Below are positions 1 through 11,628 of a stretch of 64,000 nucleotides of DNA, piece after piece. Each line of letters begins with the position of its first letter. Within the stretch, counting starts at the first letter, position 1. The position numbers and the translations under genes were made by a program. This stretch comes from Mastigias papua. Taxonomy: Eukaryota; Cnidaria; Scyphozoa; Rhizostomeae; Mastigiidae. The stretch covers positions 14,834,813 to 14,898,812 of the forward strand of contig OZ025276.1 of NCBI GenBank assembly GCA_964019165.1, written 5' to 3'. The notes beneath the pieces were generated by a model. It did not search any database. It had not been told where the DNA came from and worked only from the letters and a program-made list of their open reading frames with translations.

Positions 1-899
1 GGGAGTCACCTATTCCCCACTTACTTTAATATTTGACTTAAAGCAACCCTACACATGTTATTGTAAGGAAATGAATGAAGGAAGTGAGTTAGCTTATCAG
101 ACATGTTCATAACAAGTGGCGAGCATTGAAAATTAATTACATTGATAATATTGGTTAGAGATGATACCAAACAGCTCATCATGCTACCAAAAGATACCAC
201 AATATTATATAGAATTTTTGCAAAACTGCGCCATATAGACCACAATCCATTAACACTCTGCCGTCTTGTTTTTGTCTAAAATCTGTTCACGATGTCTGAC
301 CTCCGAAAATATAGACCTTTTCAAATGCAAATCGATAAGTTTAAAGCTCGACCTCCACTTATCAACTTTATTACGCACAGGCGTGGAAAGGCAGTTGGAG
401 GTCTGTAAGGAGTGCAGAAACTGAGTGGGTGTACACGTTCTTTCATAACTCAAGGCCTATTTCTAAAAGTTCGTTATTCATGGACCTCTTTCTACCACAT
501 GGTTCAACTTAAAAGTTCCCTAATAGTTTCTTAAATTTAACTGCAAAATTTAGCATTGTACAGATATTATCAGCCTTCGATATTAAGACAGTATACTAGA
601 AAACACAGTGGCCTCGACGTTAAGCTTTCTTTGAAGCAATGCCACATGAATTACACATAATTGATTCGGTTGCAATGAATGGAACTAGCCTTCTAAATCT
701 CGATTGTTTACAGTGATAAAAATTCATGAACTTGAATAGTCTATAAGGGAATTTCTCTATAGTGGCACCAATTCTCTAAATTTTGGCCCTTCTATTTGTA
801 GGTTTCTTGTATGGCGGGTCTTTATAAGAAATCGTTTACATGAACAAGCACTGTGAAATAAATAGAAGACAATTCTTGATCTATGAATCAAAATCTTAC
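1..899. other. NOX4 intron or flank, no exon confirmed
   Basis: This stretch lies beyond the most 3' NOX4 exon that I can place (900-984, minus) and should be intron. That exon ends in phase 1. The next NOX4 exon should open with the haem-ligand helix (a His, then another His a few residues later). I could not find an AG acceptor in the right phase followed by such residues. A minus-strand stretch at about 70-190 reads loosely like the segment after that helix but lacks the histidines and a matching acceptor. The true exon may lie left of the window. Confidence 0.4.
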
Positions 900-2490
900 C
901 TGAAAATAGGCAAACGAGAATGCCACAGAAAATATGAATTGATTTCTTTTCATCTAAAAGTCTTCGCATTCCATCAGAGGAAACCTGGAAAGAAATAGAA
1001 ACAGTCCGATAAAACAGTCCGGTAAAATTCGTCCGATAACATAAACCCCGTATAAAATGAGATACTAACAATTCACTTGGGTTACGAAGGTGTTAGTATC
1101 CAATAATCTCCAAAATTAAGGAAGAAATTCTATCTTGATGCAACAAAATAAAGCTGCTGAATAAAATGACAATTAAATTATCAGAATAACATCTTCTACT
1201 GAGACAAGACTTATTTGGGTTCGGTTCATAGCATGAAGCAATGTGATACATAGTTTAGCAAATCATGGGAATAAAAATACCCAGTGACCTCTAAAGAGAG
1301 CATGTTCATAAGACATATCCAAAGGATGGATTTTCTCGCAATGCTAACAACATTGGCACAGGACACTATAACCTTATGTGGTTGAGGCCATGTTCTGGAA
1401 TAACAAAGTTTTGAGGGCTCGAATTTACGATCTTAAAGGTGCTCTAGTCCCAAAACAATAGCTATAAATTGACAGTTAATGGAAAATACAGGATTGCTTG
1501 TGGTTAGGTCTCAAAATAAAGCTTATCTATTTTAACTTATCAATAAAAGTTGTCTAGAGGTTCTATGGTTAAGATTAGGCACGTTCTTAAACAAAACAGG
1601 AGCTTCTTATGACCATCTACTCGCAAAACTCAAAAGCAAACAAACAATATGCTTCCATGAAGCCAACGGGTGAACAAAGTAAAAAAATGGCAAAGTAAGT
1701 TAATATATGCCAAAGTAAACGATTTTCCCTTGGCTGGAATTCAATTTTTCTACGCATCGCAAGAATCCATGTATATAGCGATACATCTTGTCTTACCTTG
1801 GAAAAGAGGTTCCTCAGAAATGAGCAGATGATCTTACACATAGAGAGCATAACAGCAAGTGTGTTCAAACAAATGGCAGCAGCAGATGCACGTGCCCAAC
1901 ACAAGGAATCCTGATGTAATATTAAATGAAATAATCGCAAATTTGCAACAAAAACCAACCAGATTAGCTTGAAATAAAATATCTACAAGATATCGGGCAT
2001 AATTCCTAACAGATAATTGAATAATAAAATTCAACAGAAGAGATAACGCGGGATAAACCTTCATACGATATTCAGGGAAGTATTAAAGAATAATGACAGT
2101 GGGAGAAACTGAAGTTGACAGAAAGTCTTCAAAGTTAACGGGTCTCCCTTTACACTCGCTTAACTTATACTGATATCATCAAGGCAACGGGGGGACCAAT
2201 TATAAATCAAATCTTGTCTAGTCAAGTCCGAAATGAGAAACATACATTCACGGAGGCGGACTGGCCGGTCGGACAGCTGAGCGAGCGACCCAAATACTCA
2301 GTCTATTTTCTGGGCACTTTTTCGTAACAAAATTGCGTAACATTGATTTTGTTGCAGGTCCGTCACTGTCCATTCAGGAAAAACTTAAACTCACCCCCAG
2401 CATTTGATATAAGTAAAAATATTGCAAGTCATCATGGTATATTTTGAAAGTTTTGTAAAACACGATGATGTTGGCTGCAAGTAGAATTAT
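900..2490 (-). CDS. NOX4: NADPH oxidase 4 (partial, three N-terminal-region exons)
   Basis: NOX4 is a transmembrane flavocytochrome that passes electrons from NADPH through FAD and two haems to oxygen, giving mainly hydrogen peroxide. Three minus-strand exons with GT-AG borders join in frame: 2395-2490 (32 codons, phase 0), 1797-1910 (38 codons, phase 0) and 900-984 (85 nt, ending phase 1). They encode the first membrane segment with FYKTF and YLYQMLG, then the second with WARASAAAICLN and SFLR, then RRLLDEKKSIHIFCG. The order and wording follow vertebrate NOX4 (WKTF, YLHQMLG, SRASAS, RRLLD, FHITCG) better than NOX1-3, NOX5 or DUOX, and the intron positions match the NOX family. The very short first exon carrying the initiator Met was not identified upstream. 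The remaining haem-binding helices and the FAD/NADPH domains are left of the window. Family membership is firm; the NOX4 subtype is an inference from these motifs. Confidence 0.85.
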
Positions 2491-5011
2491 CTGCAAAAGA
2501 GAAACGGACAATATTTGTTAGATACAAAGTTTTAAATGTTGATCATTGCAAAATTTCAGTCAAAACCATCGAAGTTATTTGCTCAAGTCTCTTATCATAA
2601 GTTGTTGATCACAATGTTTGATTGTCTCATTCAGCCAGGAATCGAGCCATTGGGATCCACGGCTTATGAGCTCTTTCTGGAAGAAAGACTGGTGTACTTG
2701 GGAAATATTTTGCCTAGTAGAAATTCTGAGAAAAGGTATTTCAAACAAAATTCTTGATTGTGACACATTGCTGTAGACAAAGGGGGGTCGTTCCTAAAGC
2801 GATTGGCTCTAGTACCACAGGTGGATTTTCCGTCGATAAACATACAAACAAATAAGGCCAAACCATAAAAAATATGAAATCACAAAATCATGCTAACATA
2901 GTAACAAAAACAATTTTTAAAATGCAAAATAGACATACCAGCAGTTAATCATTTCCATATATTTGTGAGGAATTCTAACAACTAAAATCCAATCCTTCGC
3001 AACATAACAAACGTAAACGCACAAGTTGCTTCATGCAAAAGCGAAAATATTCAAAGTCTTTTGTCGTTCCCTTGAAGCACTTTATACGATTAAACGGCCA
3101 AAGGTGGATTTCAAGGAAAAAGACTGCTACCAAACAAGAATCCACTCTCACTTTGAATGTAAACACCGCCCTTTTATAACTTAATTTGCTTTCAACCAAA
3201 GGACAGCCACCCAAGGCTCTAAAGCCGTGCAACGATAAGGCTCTCATTTAACAACAAAAACAAGAAACCCTCTGGACAGCATTGGATACTTGGATATCAC
3301 ATGAAAACATGAAACTAATCTCGTAGATATAACCGACAATGTATGCGAGGATACCGGAAAGTAGTATAATCTACACATTGCCACAAAGCAAATCATTGAG
3401 ATATATATTAACAGGAGATTTTGCGCACATGTATTACGTTACAAAGAAATTTCTGTATCCAAATATATCAAAGAAATTCCTACGTTATGGAACTTCACAA
3501 CCAACAGAAATTAAGATCATCATAGAGTATAACTTAGGAAAGTCATGAAGTTCTGTTGAGAGAACCTTAGCATATAATTACGGTTTCAATAAACAGTCAA
3601 CCAACCACCCCTCCCCCTCCAATGAAGCCTTCCGTACATAAGACCACGATGTTAGTGTGCAGAAGAAACAACTGCCCAGTCATAGAAAGATGGCCATAGT
3701 TTTCCCTGTGGATTAGATTTGGTGCCATTTCTGGACGACATGCAAGTTTGTGAAGCGCTCCAACAAACGGCGCAAATCCAAAGCAATGTGTTTTAGTAGA
3801 CAATGTTGGGAACTTAAATTAATCTGTTAAGACTATATTAGCAAAAACCCTACTTTTTAGCCTGATTCCTGAGTTTCTTTAAAACTTTCGATTATAAAAA
3901 CGGGAACATTTTCAACGAAAAAACCACCCAGAACAGGAGTATGCCAATAAGTATAAAAGATACTTACAAATATGACTAGCTTGCAGCAATGATTATGAAA
4001 AAAACTTCTTAAATTTCTCCCAGGCATGATGCAGTAGACCGAAGTTGTCACAAACTGTCCAGTTGCTCTATGCGTACACTGTATTTGTACAATGACCGTA
4101 TACAAACACAAAGCAATCACGCTTGCGGGATAAAACACAAATGTGCTCACTCCAAGTTTTTGCGGTAAAATGCGGCCTAAACTCAGTAATCTTGAGCTGA
4201 CAACATTTCTTCACCTTGGCAATTCTTCGCTATTTTCGTGGATGCTTGAGGCTATATGAGAGCTACGCACGGAAGACGGTCCCTATTATGCAAACCGCGA
4301 CTTCATAAACCTGTTTGCGAGCAATTGAGTTTTAAATTGATTGTGGAATTGGTCATCTGAGGCCTGTAATGATAAAGCATAGATCTTTCACCTCTATTCA
4401 AATCTAACAAACAGGCTGATGTCAATATAAAGTGGTCAATTGAATAAGAGAGTTTGTACTCCATTCCAACTACATTTCATATTTTATATACGATACGATT
4501 GGCTACTAATAAATTTGATTAAGTGTAGAAATTTTGGTGGAAAAATTCGAATTAAAAATCCAGTATATTATTACTATTTTTAGTTTTGATTCAAACCGTC
4601 TTTTGACCTTTCCTGCTTTAGTGACAATAACACGTGGTTACATGGTTTGGAAAGAATTAGACATTGCTGCTGACACTCATTCATGCAAGATGTCCCAAAC
4701 GGGCAACTCTGCAAGAATTGTAGACAATCTGGTGCTAATACTTCGACAGTTTTCACAAATTTACTATTTAGGGATCACACTCGTTATTTACGAGAACATG
4801 TCAATAAGAAACATGACTCAAGTAATCATTTAAGAACCAGTAAAAGTTAAAAAAATTCTAATAGCCATGACCAAACACTTTCGAAATAAATTTACTTCTG
4901 CAGAAACTCAAAAGTCAAATGAGTTTAGGTGATTTACCTTACTTAGTTGGCTAATTTTTACTTTCACGTTCTACTGTATTGTTCACACTGTTCTTGCTAT
5001 CACTTAGGTTT

Positions 5012-5239
5012 TCATATAATAGTAACAATCTTTTGGAGTTGTAAAAGATTCCAGCAATCCCAGTGACTTTGTGGAAACATGCACGAACGATCCTGGCGAT
5101 CGCAAAGATCAGCATCGCGAAGGGAAAGAGCACGTTCCTGTTGCATGCTTCCATAAGGTTGCTGAGAATGCCGGAGTTGTTCAGCACGATCAAAACGATC
5201 ATGATCATCACACTTCCTTTTAACAAGAAAGTGGTTCAT
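5012..5239 (-). other. Unassigned 75-codon ORF island
   Basis: A minus-strand ATG-initiated frame of 75 codons stands out because its base composition (5050-5230) is richer in G and C than the surrounding AT-rich DNA. The peptide is hydrophilic and rich in Gln, Arg, Asp and Cys. An overlapping minus frame is hydrophobic instead. I do not recognise either product, and no clear splice sites tie it to NOX4. It could be a stray exon, a fragment of an old mobile element or chance. Confidence 0.2.
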
Positions 5240-6477
5240 AAGACTCAGCTGCTCAAAAAGTTCGACTGCTTAAAACGATAAGAAAGCTTAGCACTGGAAT
5301 CATGAAAAAGCTAGGAAAGTTTCAGTACCGAACGAAAAAACTGTCTTTAAAAAAACGTGTATATGGAAAACAAGTATAAAAATAGAGAGGGATAACAAAG
5401 ACACAAGATTGGGTTCAAATGACGACCAGGTATCATGCCACGAGAGCAGAACTAATTTCTACATCAGGTCGACTAGTAAAACATACGTGGCCAAAAACAA
5501 AGCAGTACTGGCTTTGTAGTTCCCTAAACTTAATTATTTTGCTTCATCAACCTAAGTTATGAAACTGGTGCCAAAGCAAATTGCAAAGGAATCAAATCGC
5601 TCTATTTGCACAAATAATAACAACTACAGAATTGAATTTTATAACATTAATCCCCATTTTCCAACTGCAACAATTTTGGCGGTAATGTTGTGCTTCTCTG
5701 TTCCTGATTGGATAAAACATGTATATCAAATTTTACTTATCAAGAATGCACTCCTGCAATTCAAATTATAACGCAACTGTCATAATGAACAGCTGAATTA
5801 GCTCCATTGCACCATTTTGATTTTGTCTCAGTTCACTAAAAATCTGATAGGGTAAAAGTAGAAGAAACTGGAAAATCATAGGAGAGCTCTCTCATACCAG
5901 AAACTTGCATGCTTCCACCACAGATGGATTTAACCCCTTAGATAAAATCAGACAAGGTCAATACGATGAAATTATGGAGTCTGGACTGGTATAGTCTACC
6001 TGATAACAACAAGCGAAAAGACTATCAATGTAATCAGGGCCAATTAATTCAGTCTGTCTCAATTTGATTGACTTGAAAGCAACAAAATTGGTCTGAAATG
6101 ACCCTAGTCAGAGCTAAATAAGGAATAGCAGTGTACAACGAGACGCAAATGATAAGGGATATTTTCAAAAACCAAGATAGACAAAAACAGAGTGATTATA
6201 AATACTATTGAAGTCTGATTGGCGTAAATCATACGTATGACTGCAATTCTGGAAGCACATGGATACCAGTGGTGTAGAGTTAAATTTATAGAACGGGGGT
6301 GGTGGGGGAGGCTCTTTCTTGTGTAAGGGCCATGGCAAACAAATGTTGACGATACTAAACCCTCTATAGTTTTCAAAAACTTTTAGCAGCGCCATCATTT
6401 AAAGGAAAATTAGCGGAACAATGATATATATATATCCATAGTACTGGGAAGAGGAGCTGCAGACAAATTCAGTATAA

Positions 6478-6545
6478 GAGGGGTGGCGAAACCGCGGGTC
6501 GCGAGCCATGTGCGGCTTTTTGGCACCTAATTTGTGGCTCAAAGG
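6478..6545. mobile_element. Possible hAT-type transposon end (remnant)
   Basis: The stretch starting GGGTGGCGAAACCGCGGG and continuing through GCGAGCCATGTGCGGCTTTT resembles the subterminal region of hAT elements that read GGTCGGCAACC-GCGGCTC-GCGAGCC-GCATGCGGCTCTTT. A related fragment, TGCGGCTCTCAG, occurs at 6731-6742. No clean opposite terminus or 8-bp target duplication was found, so this is at best a degraded copy. Confidence 0.35.
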
Positions 6546-9500
6546 ACATATTTAAGGCAATAGATAGTGAGGAAAATGTTTCAAAACCAAAAATGGAAGC
6601 AATTTACCATTTACTAACCTATGTAACATAAATATGAATTCAAAAAAGCTTATGTAAAGTTCTCGTAGGTCATCATTACTGTGCTGAGCGACGTACAGAA
6701 AAATGTCTGCATGAATTTTCATTAGTATCTTGCGGCTCTCAGTCACCTGAATCATGTTGCAAGCAATCTTATATTACAGAAGTTTGAACTCCCTTGCTGC
6801 ATAAGAAACCCCATTCTATCACCCTGCTTCATATACTACATTAAAAAGAAAAAGGGGCTCAACCCTCTGCGATATGTGGAAGGTGGCGCAGCATCCCTAC
6901 GAGCTCCTCTCTTCGATAGCCCTGATGGGTACTTGAATGTCGCTACTAAACGTGTTACCCAGATTTCATTCCTGTGAGTGGCGCTGGGGATTTCTGGTAT
7001 CTATTCACTTAATGTAAGTTTGACGAGCTCGCGTTATGTGATGCCGAAGTGTGGAGGGGAAAGGGGCACAAGACGGCTTGTGCAAAGTACTAGGTTGGGT
7101 AAGGAGAAAGAAGTTGGGAATTCAATTGGTAGAGGGGCAGATTGATATGATGAACAAGAACAAGTACCAACAAAGCTCTCCGTTAACTAATGAATTCGTG
7201 TCATTGTCCATTTTACCTTCAAAGAGTGCCCGTACACGACCAAGAGGATAGACAGCTGGTATTGCTATCCGAAAATATAGATAACGTTCCAGTTTGTTGT
7301 TTATCCACTCAGCCATGCCTACAGGTTGGCATCTATAATCTTTTGGTAACGAAAATTGAGAGGAGCCTACAAGCAATCGAATTTTTAGGTGCAACGTTTG
7401 CATTGTTACATATTCGATATGTAATTCAGTTGTTGCATAGCAATGAACAATTGCCACAGTTTAAATGTCAAAAACAGTGTCAATTGAAGAGAATGGTTCA
7501 CTGCTCCAGACCCAGGCCCCACGTGGCATATATGCATATTGTAAGAGAATGATCACTTCTAGACGGGGGAGAGGATCTGGCACCAGCAGATTGGAAAAGC
7601 ATAGGTAGGGCAGTCGGGAATATGTTACAAGGTGTATGGTGTATATCATCCTACTAATTATATGATTAGGCCTAAAATCAGCCTATTAGCGAGATGCCAT
7701 AACAATTTGATAAAAATAAATTCAAACTAAACTGTATCAATTCCTTTGTGCATGTTGCAAAATCTACACTGTCATTTAGCATCGTGTGTCAGAGTTGCAC
7801 AACAATTTTTGTATCTCGAGATTGTACTAATTTCACTTCATTAACTGGAAAACAACCTGCATCTGAAAATTTCAAAATTAGTGAATGTTGCTCTGAAAAA
7901 GCCATTACGAGCATAGGAAAGACATTTAAATTCATCCTAGCATAAAAGCAAATTTTCAAAAATAAGACCTCAAATTAATTAAAGCGAGTGGATAATAGAG
8001 AATAAAATGACATTAACGGAATAAAGAAATCGGATAAACATGAAACAATCTAATATATTAAAGATTTTCTAACAAACATATAACTGTCTTACCTTGTATG
8101 TATGTCTTCTGACAAACCACTATGTATCTAAATAAATCGTTACCAATTGATGATTACAGCGTACGTAACGCTGTGGCCGACCATCGCTCAAACAGGTCTG
8201 CAAGCCAATACTTCAAGGGAGATAATGCCCGTCATTATCAGTTCTTATACAACGGGATTAGATTTACTCAAAGGAGCCTTTTATTAAACAAAGAAGCAAG
8301 TCTTCCCTTTTACGGGGGTAGTGTCATAACAATATGAGTCACTTGAATTAAAAATCCGAAATGATTCTAAAACTCTACTATCGTCAATCTGTAGTTATTC
8401 ATCCAACATGTGACAATGAAATCAATAAAGTATGCCCTTGTGTTTACAGTACCAAAAAGTATATTTAGCTCTTGCCGTGACGTGCTAAGCACCAGGCCCC
8501 GGCACATCATTAAGGATTAGGGACGACTCTCAGGTAAATGGGGAAATTCCCTCCCGAGAAACGAACATCATGGGAATCTAAATAAACCTCCGCAGAGGCA
8601 AATTAATGGGGGATAGGTCGGTAGATAGAGGGATGGTCCACTGTGCGGAAGATCGATTGAAGCACCCTTCGAGTCTAAGATTTAACACTGGTTTACTGTT
8701 TAACTAACAGCAATAGTTATCTTGCTTTTACTTAATTTATGGATAGCAATAAAAGATCTGAGAGAGAAATTACGTCAAAAGAATTGCAACAGTAATCTAA
8801 TAAAATGACGTCAGTTTCTTATAACATGACCCTGTGCTTACCCCTTACCCATACAAGAAAATTGTGCTCTCTCCCAAGGGACAGTTCCTTAAAAGCTCAA
8901 ACTATGATGTTGCGTAATCAAGATGCAACGAAAGCTATATGTTCATAGAAATAAGAGATAAGTTTGTCACATTTTCCAATGAAATAAATCGCTCTTTATG
9001 CCTATCTTCAATATGATTTAGCAGCCTGTAAAACTGCTACCGCGCATGGGATTCTCAAACACTGTTGTAGAAAATAGGTCTATATTCAACCCAAACCAAT
9101 TCAATTTCTACGTCATTAATTCAGTCAGTCTTGAATTGACAAAGCACGGGCCATTATTTCCTAAACAGCACTCGAAAGGAAGACTTTTCATTTATGGTAA
9201 CCGGGGGGTTAAAATACAACTCTGCTCCTAAAATCCTCTGCGAGGATGAGATTTCCTGTGACTAACGGCTAGTAAAAGGTGGGACGCCTAACATATGTAA
9301 GGAGGGGGGGGGGGGCATAACTACAAATATCTACAGGTTTATAACTGTGAGCAAACAAAGTCCATCTTCCTAGATACGTTTCTATATCACAATTAGTAAT
9401 AAATTGACAATAAGGATGGACATTGCAAAAATTGCTTTCAGGATAGCACGTTGTGTTAGTCTGTAGAACAGAATCAAAAAGCCCCACTGCCAACGACCTG

Positions 9501-11628
9501 ACAGTACTGATGATGTCCCTCTTCCTTCCTTTAACCGCCACAGATTACCCCTGCTAGTTATTGTTAAATCAAGAACAATCGATCGCAGACACTCACTAAT
9601 TGTTGTTCATAACAAGTGACAAGATACTGTATGCGAGGTTCTCCCAAAAGAACTGAAAATATTCAGACGAAGAAAGGTCTAACCGTTAAACTGGGCAGTT
9701 TCTAAAATCGATTATCACTCTGCAAAAACAAAGGACAAGAAAGATCATTTTAAGTGGAATACCAAACCCCCTAGAAATACACTGAAAATACCAATCTGCT
9801 AATTTACTAGTGTTCCACTACAGGGTGAACATGAACATTTGGGATCAAATCAACCCAAAATACAGCAATTAAATTCTGAATCCCGGAACTGATGCCAACA
9901 AAAACAACTTCTACTGGTGATAGAAATCTCCTGCATATGAAACTCAAACCTAACGTAATATTGTAGGCCAAACTCAAATGTATTACGGTCACAAATAGAA
10001 AAAACCGATGACTCAACTTGCCAAATACCCACATTGCCCTTTAGATCACCTCTAATCCATGAGACCTGTTCGGTACTTCAGGTAAGACCACACAAGGCAA
10101 GAACCAATTGAAATGAATTACGACTATTCGGATATTTTGGGTCTTTATCAACGTTTACTTCTGAATAAGTAAATTTATACAATCGAAAGTAACTCTTACA
10201 ACTAGAAACTCATAAATACGAACAGTGCACAAATGCACAAACACAATGCGTTGACACAAATTAGAAGAGCATGGTCATATAAACAGGCTCTAATCAAGGG
10301 GCAAATGCATACTTCGCATAGCCAACACAGCAGATCAGACATCTGGACGCAGCAAACTCTTTTGGGGGAATAAAAGCACAAGCTGGGTAGCTACCTGTGA
10401 AACATTCATCTGAATGGCGAACTGTGATGCTCCTCCATATTTTTTCACCGGAAAAGAAAGCCTTCCCACTTTGAACTTCCCTCTATCCAAAATTTCGGTA
10501 AGCCTCTTGATATCATTTTTAGTAGTTTCTCAAATTCGTTTGTTGTATTTTTACAGTTTATATCCGTCCTTTTAAGGACAAATGCATGAAGGATGGAGTA
10601 TCTACAAAAACAATTCCAGTTCCCGCGCGAAATACCATTCTCTAAGTATTGTAAACCAGAAGATAGCAGAATTTCAAGCAGGAAAGATAAATGTCCCAAG
10701 AAAAGACGAAAACGAATTGCACATTTGATCTGAGCAGAGGAAAATGGCTTGAAATAAAGAAGGGAGTGCCATAGGTATACAAAGAATTGGCTAATTCTGG
10801 ACCTTGTGGTGCATCTATTGAAGATATTGCTATTTTCATATCGACGATACACTATCTTAGCGCCATAAATCGCATCCGCCACAAATCGCATCCGCCACAA
10901 TAGCCGTATGTGACAAAGATATCAGGTCCTGATTCCTTGCCAAATAAAAATCGAAACGAAACGAAATGAAACAAGCTGGTAGACTGACCAAAGCACACGT
11001 CAAAAGTCTATAATACTCTAAAAAAATAACAATAATATCTACTGGCTGGAAATAGAAATGGAATTTTCATAAAGTAACCACGTGGCATACCTTGCATTAA
11101 ACACTCGCTGAACAATAGGTATAACCAATGTACGCCCAAAAGGATACATGTGGTTAGGTGTTTGCTAGGCACTATTAAAACTCATAAACTGAAAATCATA
11201 TCATCTCCCGTTTGTCATAAACTTCACATTTTCACAACCGATCGACATTTGGGATATCATACCATCTGGGATATGTAACAGACGTTAGCATTCTCCCTCA
11301 CAACTTTCGTTTCGTATTCAAACACTGCTTTCATACGTTTCAACAGTCCTATCCTATCAAGTCCTACCACATATACATAAAAAACATACACTAACTGTAG
11401 ATTACGGCAGCCTATCTTTCTGAACGCTAATAGTGTTGTGATGATTAATTATATTCTTAATTACGAACACCAGAACGCTACATCTTTAAAACCAGCAAAC
11501 ACTGACACCAACATATTCCCATCATACGGATATTAACTTTCGCCTGCAAGCCTGCGTGGGCGCATCTGCCAAAAGCAATTGCAAAATTTCTAAAATGAAT
11601 TGAATAGCTACTTAATACCTTGTTGCTA

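Larger units (their letters stand above)
2491..11628. other. Long gap without a confirmed gene
   Basis: No chain of exons with conserved protein sequence was found on either strand between the NOX4 exons and the MAP7 3' end. The missing NOX4 first exon should be here, since that gene reads leftward. All open frames are short, AT-rich and unconserved by eye. Small items seen: a possible hAT terminus at 6478-6545, a GC-richer ORF island at 5012-5239, a G-run near 9302-9315, and a short direct duplication at 10867-10900. Confidence 0.5.

Noticed and set aside
7122..7552. Overlapping open frames of 111 and 120 codons on opposite strands
   Set aside because: No conserved sequence, splice signals or codon pattern; such lengths occur by chance in a window this size.
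9269..9541. Minus-strand frame starting with a MAV-like N-terminus as the missing first NOX4 exon
   Set aside because: The start codon is GTG, not ATG, and no donor in phase 0 follows at the needed position.
10445..10900. 151-codon minus-strand open frame
   Set aside because: The translation is unlike a known protein, rich in Phe, Arg and Cys as expected of random AT-rich DNA, and it overlaps a simple 15-bp duplication.
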